Below are positions 61,797 through 64,000 of a stretch of DNA of 64,000 nucleotides, piece after piece; within the stretch, counting starts at the first letter, position 1; the number at the start of each line of letters is the position of its first letter. The notes beneath the pieces were generated by a model. It worked only from the letters and a program-made list of their open reading frames with translations. It was not told the DNA's origin and ran no database searches. The translations under genes and the position numbers were made by a program. This DNA comes from UBA11222 sp049323435 (lineage in GTDB: Bacteria > Pseudomonadota > Alphaproteobacteria > UBA11222): the NCBI GenBank assembly GCA_049323435.1, contig JBMOMX010000033.1:30100-94099 (forward strand), in the 5' to 3' direction.

Positions 61797-62696
61797 ATGG
61801 CGGGATTATGTGAAGGACGTGTCGTTGTCGTAACCGGTGGCGGCCGCGGATTGGGGCGCGAACATTGTCTTTTATTCGCAAAGGAAGGCGCGAAAGTCGT
61901 CGTCAACGATCTGGGCGGCAGTGTTGCGGGCGAAGGTTCCACGCTGAGCGCCGCGCAGGAAGTAGCCAATGAAATCACCGCAGCCGGCGGCAAGGCCGTC
62001 GCCAATGGCGATGATATTTCCGATTTTAAAGGCGCGGGACGCATGATCCAGCAGGCCATTGATACATTTGGCGGGCTTGATGTGGTGGTCAATAATGCCG
62101 GCATTCTGCGCGACAAGATGATGGTCAATATGACCATTGAGGAATGGGACGCGGTGATCAAGGTGCATCTGACCGGCACCTTCTGCCCGATGCACCATGC
62201 GGCCGCATATTGGCGGCAGAACGCCAAGAATGGCGGAACCAATGATGGGCGCATCATCAACACCACGTCGATTTCGGGCCTGTATGGCAATCCGGGGCAG
62301 TTGAACTATGCCGCCGCCAAGGCCGGCATTGCGGCCATGACTATTGTCGCTTCGCGCGAACTGGCGCGGCTCAACGTCACCTGCAACGCCATCTCGCCGG
62401 GCGCCTTCACCCGCATGACGGAAAATCTGATGCCGAAGCGGGAATTGAAAGCGGGCCAGTTTGACAAAATGAACCCCGCCAATGTCGCGCCGCTGGTGGT
62501 GTGGCTGGGCAGCAAGGACTCCAAAGATGTCAGCGGCCGGGTGTTTGAAACCACCAATGGCGGTTTTGGCGTCTATAATGGCTGGGAACGCGCCGCGAAG
62601 GAATCCTTCGATCGTGTGCTCGACCCGAAAGAGCTGGGCCCGGTCGTAGAACGGTTGATGGAAAAAGCCCATCCGCTGCAAAAAATTTCGGTATAG
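61797..62696 (+). CDS. Short-chain dehydrogenase, 3-hydroxyacyl-CoA dehydrogenase-like
   Basis: 299 residues from ATG 61797 with AAGGAG eight bases upstream. NAD(P) site TGGGRGLG at residues 13-20, NNAGI at 99-103, catalytic Ser158, Tyr171 and Lys175 (NYAAAKAGI). The sequence, including VVNDLGGSVAGEG and a C-terminal tail of about 50 residues, resembles the dehydrogenase part of peroxisomal multifunctional enzyme type 2, so it probably oxidises 3-hydroxyacyl-CoA. It is followed by a strong terminator. Confidence 0.9.
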   Translation: MAGLCEGRVVVVTGGGRGLGREHCLLFAKEGAKVVVNDLGGSVAGEGSTLSAAQEVANEITAAGGKAVANGDDISDFKGAGRMIQQAIDTFGGLDVVVNNAGILRDKMMVNMTIEEWDAVIKVHLTGTFCPMHHAAAYWRQNAKNGGTNDGRIINTTSISGLYGNPGQLNYAAAKAGIAAMTIVASRELARLNVTCNAISPGAFTRMTENLMPKRELKAGQFDKMNPANVAPLVVWLGSKDSKDVSGRVFETTNGGFGVYNGWERAAKESFDRVLDPKELGPVVERLMEKAHPLQKISV

Positions 62697-62738
62697 CGGC
62701 GTAATTTCCCGCCTCCGCGCCATTTCATGTATCATGGA

Positions 62739-62768
62739 AAATCCGGCGGCCCCGGCCGCCGGATTTAT
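62739..62768 (+). terminator. Rho-independent terminator of the SDR gene
   Basis: AAATCCGGCGGC (62739-62750) pairs perfectly with GCCGCCGGATTT (62755-62766) around CCCG. The T-run is short (TTTAT), but the stem is very stable. It lies 42 bases after the SDR stop and only 26 before the next ATG, so the oxidoreductase gene needs a promoter inside or just after it, or read-through. Confidence 0.85.
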
Positions 62769-62794
62769 CCGGTGCTGTAACGCAGGAGATCGCC

Positions 62795-63817
62795 ATGAAA
62801 AATCGTGAAGTGCGGCTGAAATCATATCCGGATGGTTTGCCGTCCAGGGAATGTTTCGAAATCGTGGATGCTGAACTGCCCGCGCTCCAACCGGGCCAGA
62901 TGCTGGTCCGCAATATCTGGATGTCGGTTGATCCCTATATGCGCGGGCGGATGACTCCCAACCGGCAAAGTTATGTGCCGCCTTTTGAGTTGGGAAAAGT
63001 TCTGGATGGCGGGTCCATCGGACAGGTCATTGAATCACATGGCGGGCCTTTTGCAGCGGGCGACATGATCACAGGAATGCTGGGCGGATGGCGGCAGTAT
63101 AATGTGACCAATGGTCTCGGCATGACGAAAATCGATATGTCGCTGACGGTGCCGCTGGCGGCGTATCTGGGCGTTCTGGGCATGCCCGGCATGACCGCAT
63201 GGTATGGGTTTCAGCGTATCGGCAAACCCAAACAGGGCGAAACCGTGTTTGTTTCCGCCGCTGCGGGCGCTGTCGGTTCCCTGGTCTGTCAGATTGCCAA
63301 ATTGAAGGGATGCCGCATTGTCGGCAGCGCTGGATCACCCCGGAAATGCAACTGGCTGAAAAATACCCTGGGCATCGACGCCGCCATCGACTATCGCGAA
63401 GCGGGAGACGGGCTTTTGAACGCGCTAAAAGAAGCGGCCCCCAAGGGTGTTGATATTTATTTTGAGAATGTCGGCGGCCTGCATCTTGAAGCGGCGCTGG
63501 ATGCGATGAATCCAAATGGCCGCATCATCGCCTGCGGCATGATCAGCCAGTATAATAATCCCGATCCGGTGGGCGTGCGCAACCTGTTCAATATTATCGG
63601 CAAGCGCATTCTGATGCAGGGCTTTATCGTGTCGGATTCTTTTGCCGAAATACCTGCCTTCATTGCCGAAATGGGCGCCTGGGTCGCGGCGGGAAAAATC
63701 AAATGGGAAGATACCGTCTATGAAGGTCTGGAAAAGAGCCCGGACGCTTTTATCGGTTTATTCAGCGGCGAAAATCTGGGCAAGGCCCTGGTACGTATCG
63801 GGCCGGACAAGGTTTAG
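62795..63817 (+). CDS. Zinc-free NAD(P)H-dependent oxidoreductase (MDR family)
   Basis: 340 residues with AGGAG before the ATG. Medium-chain dehydrogenase/reductase of the CurA/leukotriene B4 dehydrogenase group: SVDPYMRGRM, GGSIGQVIESHGGPFAAGD, AAAGAVGSLVCQIAKLKGCRIVG (cited in parts) and YFENVGGLHLEAALDAM. Reduces C=C bonds of enones or similar. It lacks the zinc ligands of alcohol dehydrogenases. In this region it may reduce an unsaturated intermediate. Confidence 0.92.
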   Translation: MKNREVRLKSYPDGLPSRECFEIVDAELPALQPGQMLVRNIWMSVDPYMRGRMTPNRQSYVPPFELGKVLDGGSIGQVIESHGGPFAAGDMITGMLGGWRQYNVTNGLGMTKIDMSLTVPLAAYLGVLGMPGMTAWYGFQRIGKPKQGETVFVSAAAGAVGSLVCQIAKLKGCRIVGSAGSPRKCNWLKNTLGIDAAIDYREAGDGLLNALKEAAPKGVDIYFENVGGLHLEAALDAMNPNGRIIACGMISQYNNPDPVGVRNLFNIIGKRILMQGFIVSDSFAEIPAFIAEMGAWVAAGKIKWEDTVYEGLEKSPDAFIGLFSGENLGKALVRIGPDKV

Positions 63818-63865
63818 ATGTAACGTCTCACCAGGTTGTTCGTAAAGCGATCAGACTCCTCCCTC

Positions 63866-63901
63866 CCCCTGCAAGGGGCAGGGGAATCGCATATGGCGAT
63901 T
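63866..63901. repeat. GC-rich palindromic repeat-like sequence
   Basis: CCCCTGC at 63866-63872 is mirrored by GCAGGGG at 63878-63884 around AAGGG, and AATCGC (63885-63890) by GCGATT (63896-63901). This resembles dispersed intergenic palindromes of alphaproteobacteria. Only one copy is in the window, so repetition in the genome is untested. Confidence 0.4.
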
Positions 63902-63938
63902 AAAGGCTTGAACTGAATCAGGAAATTGATTCTTGAGG

Positions 63939-63960
63939 CATCTCCATGATTTAGGAGATG
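63939..63960 (+). promoter_or_regulatory. Hairpin enclosing a ribosome binding site
   Basis: CATCTCC (63939-63945) pairs with GGAGATG (63954-63960) around an eight-base loop. The AGGAG in the right arm is the Shine-Dalgarno sequence of the open frame starting at 63965, so the hairpin could sequester it. Confidence 0.4.
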
Positions 63961-63964
63961 AGCC

Positions 63965-64000
63965 ATGAAGCGATTCACTGATATTTTTGCCGATGTCGAA
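63965..64000 (+). CDS. Partial open frame cut by the window edge
   Basis: Twelve codons, MKRFTDIFADVE, preceded by AGGAG at a normal distance. Too short to identify. Its start could belong to an ordinary gene or to the first gene of an element that continues beyond the window. Confidence 0.35.
   Translation, partial: MKRFTDIFADVE

Overview
The window reads as a contiguous stretch of chromosome from an alphaproteobacterium. This is inferred from gene order: kdsD-lptC-lptA-lptB-rpoN-ptsN, pepA/lptF-lptG-lptD-surA-pdxA-rsmA, rsmI-yraN-gshB, and murU-addB-addA-trxA are arrangements typical of that class. The LPS transport genes indicate a Gram-negative envelope, and cheY-cheZ indicates motility. 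I cannot name the genus. No rRNA, tRNA, CRISPR array, prophage or complete insertion sequence was seen.

Layout. 1-2.4 kb: a short palindromic MITE-like element and a Baeyer-Villiger-type flavin monooxygenase. 2.4-7.8 kb: leftward rsmI-yraN-BON lipoprotein-sirB1-gshB, with a divergent LpoA-like lipoprotein. 7.8-13.2 kb: leftward kdsD-lptC-lptA-lptB-rpoN-ptsN; the usual raiA/hpf is missing. 13.4-19.1 kb: purU, then an Mla-type lipid transport operon (STAS-MlaE fusion, MlaF, MlaD, auxiliary lipoprotein, small hypothetical protein) and an NnrU-family membrane protein. 19.1-20.4 kb: cheY-cheZ. 20.6-21.5 kb: ribF.

21.5-31.9 kb: a tightly packed leftward unit btuB-btuM-murU-addB-addA-trxA behind a complete cobalamin riboswitch and a recognisable promoter. 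The AddAB repair nuclease is therefore downstream of a B12-sensing leader. 32-33.6 kb: cold-shock protein and DEAD-box helicase. 33.9-39.1 kb: an acyl-CoA ligase, an EAL phosphodiesterase with a degenerate receiver domain, and a glycosyltransferase fused to an FkbM methyltransferase. 39.1-43.0 kb: a thioesterase, a secreted TPR protein, a remnant of a B12-dependent acyl-CoA mutase, holC and pepA. 43.2-51.0 kb: lptF-lptG-lptD-surA-pdxA-rsmA, in which pdxA appears to start at CTG.

51.0-63.8 kb is an accessory catabolic region: alpha/beta hydrolase, crotonase, class III CoA-transferase, ferritin-like diiron protein, beta-propeller protein, three adjacent spinster-like MFS transporters, acyl-CoA dehydrogenase, short-chain dehydrogenase and a zinc-free NAD(P)H oxidoreductase. 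Together these look like uptake, oxygenation, CoA activation and beta-oxidation of an unidentified hydrophobic carboxylic substrate. This cluster is the best candidate here for an undescribed pathway. All functional assignments come from reading motifs and gene order by eye; no database search was run.
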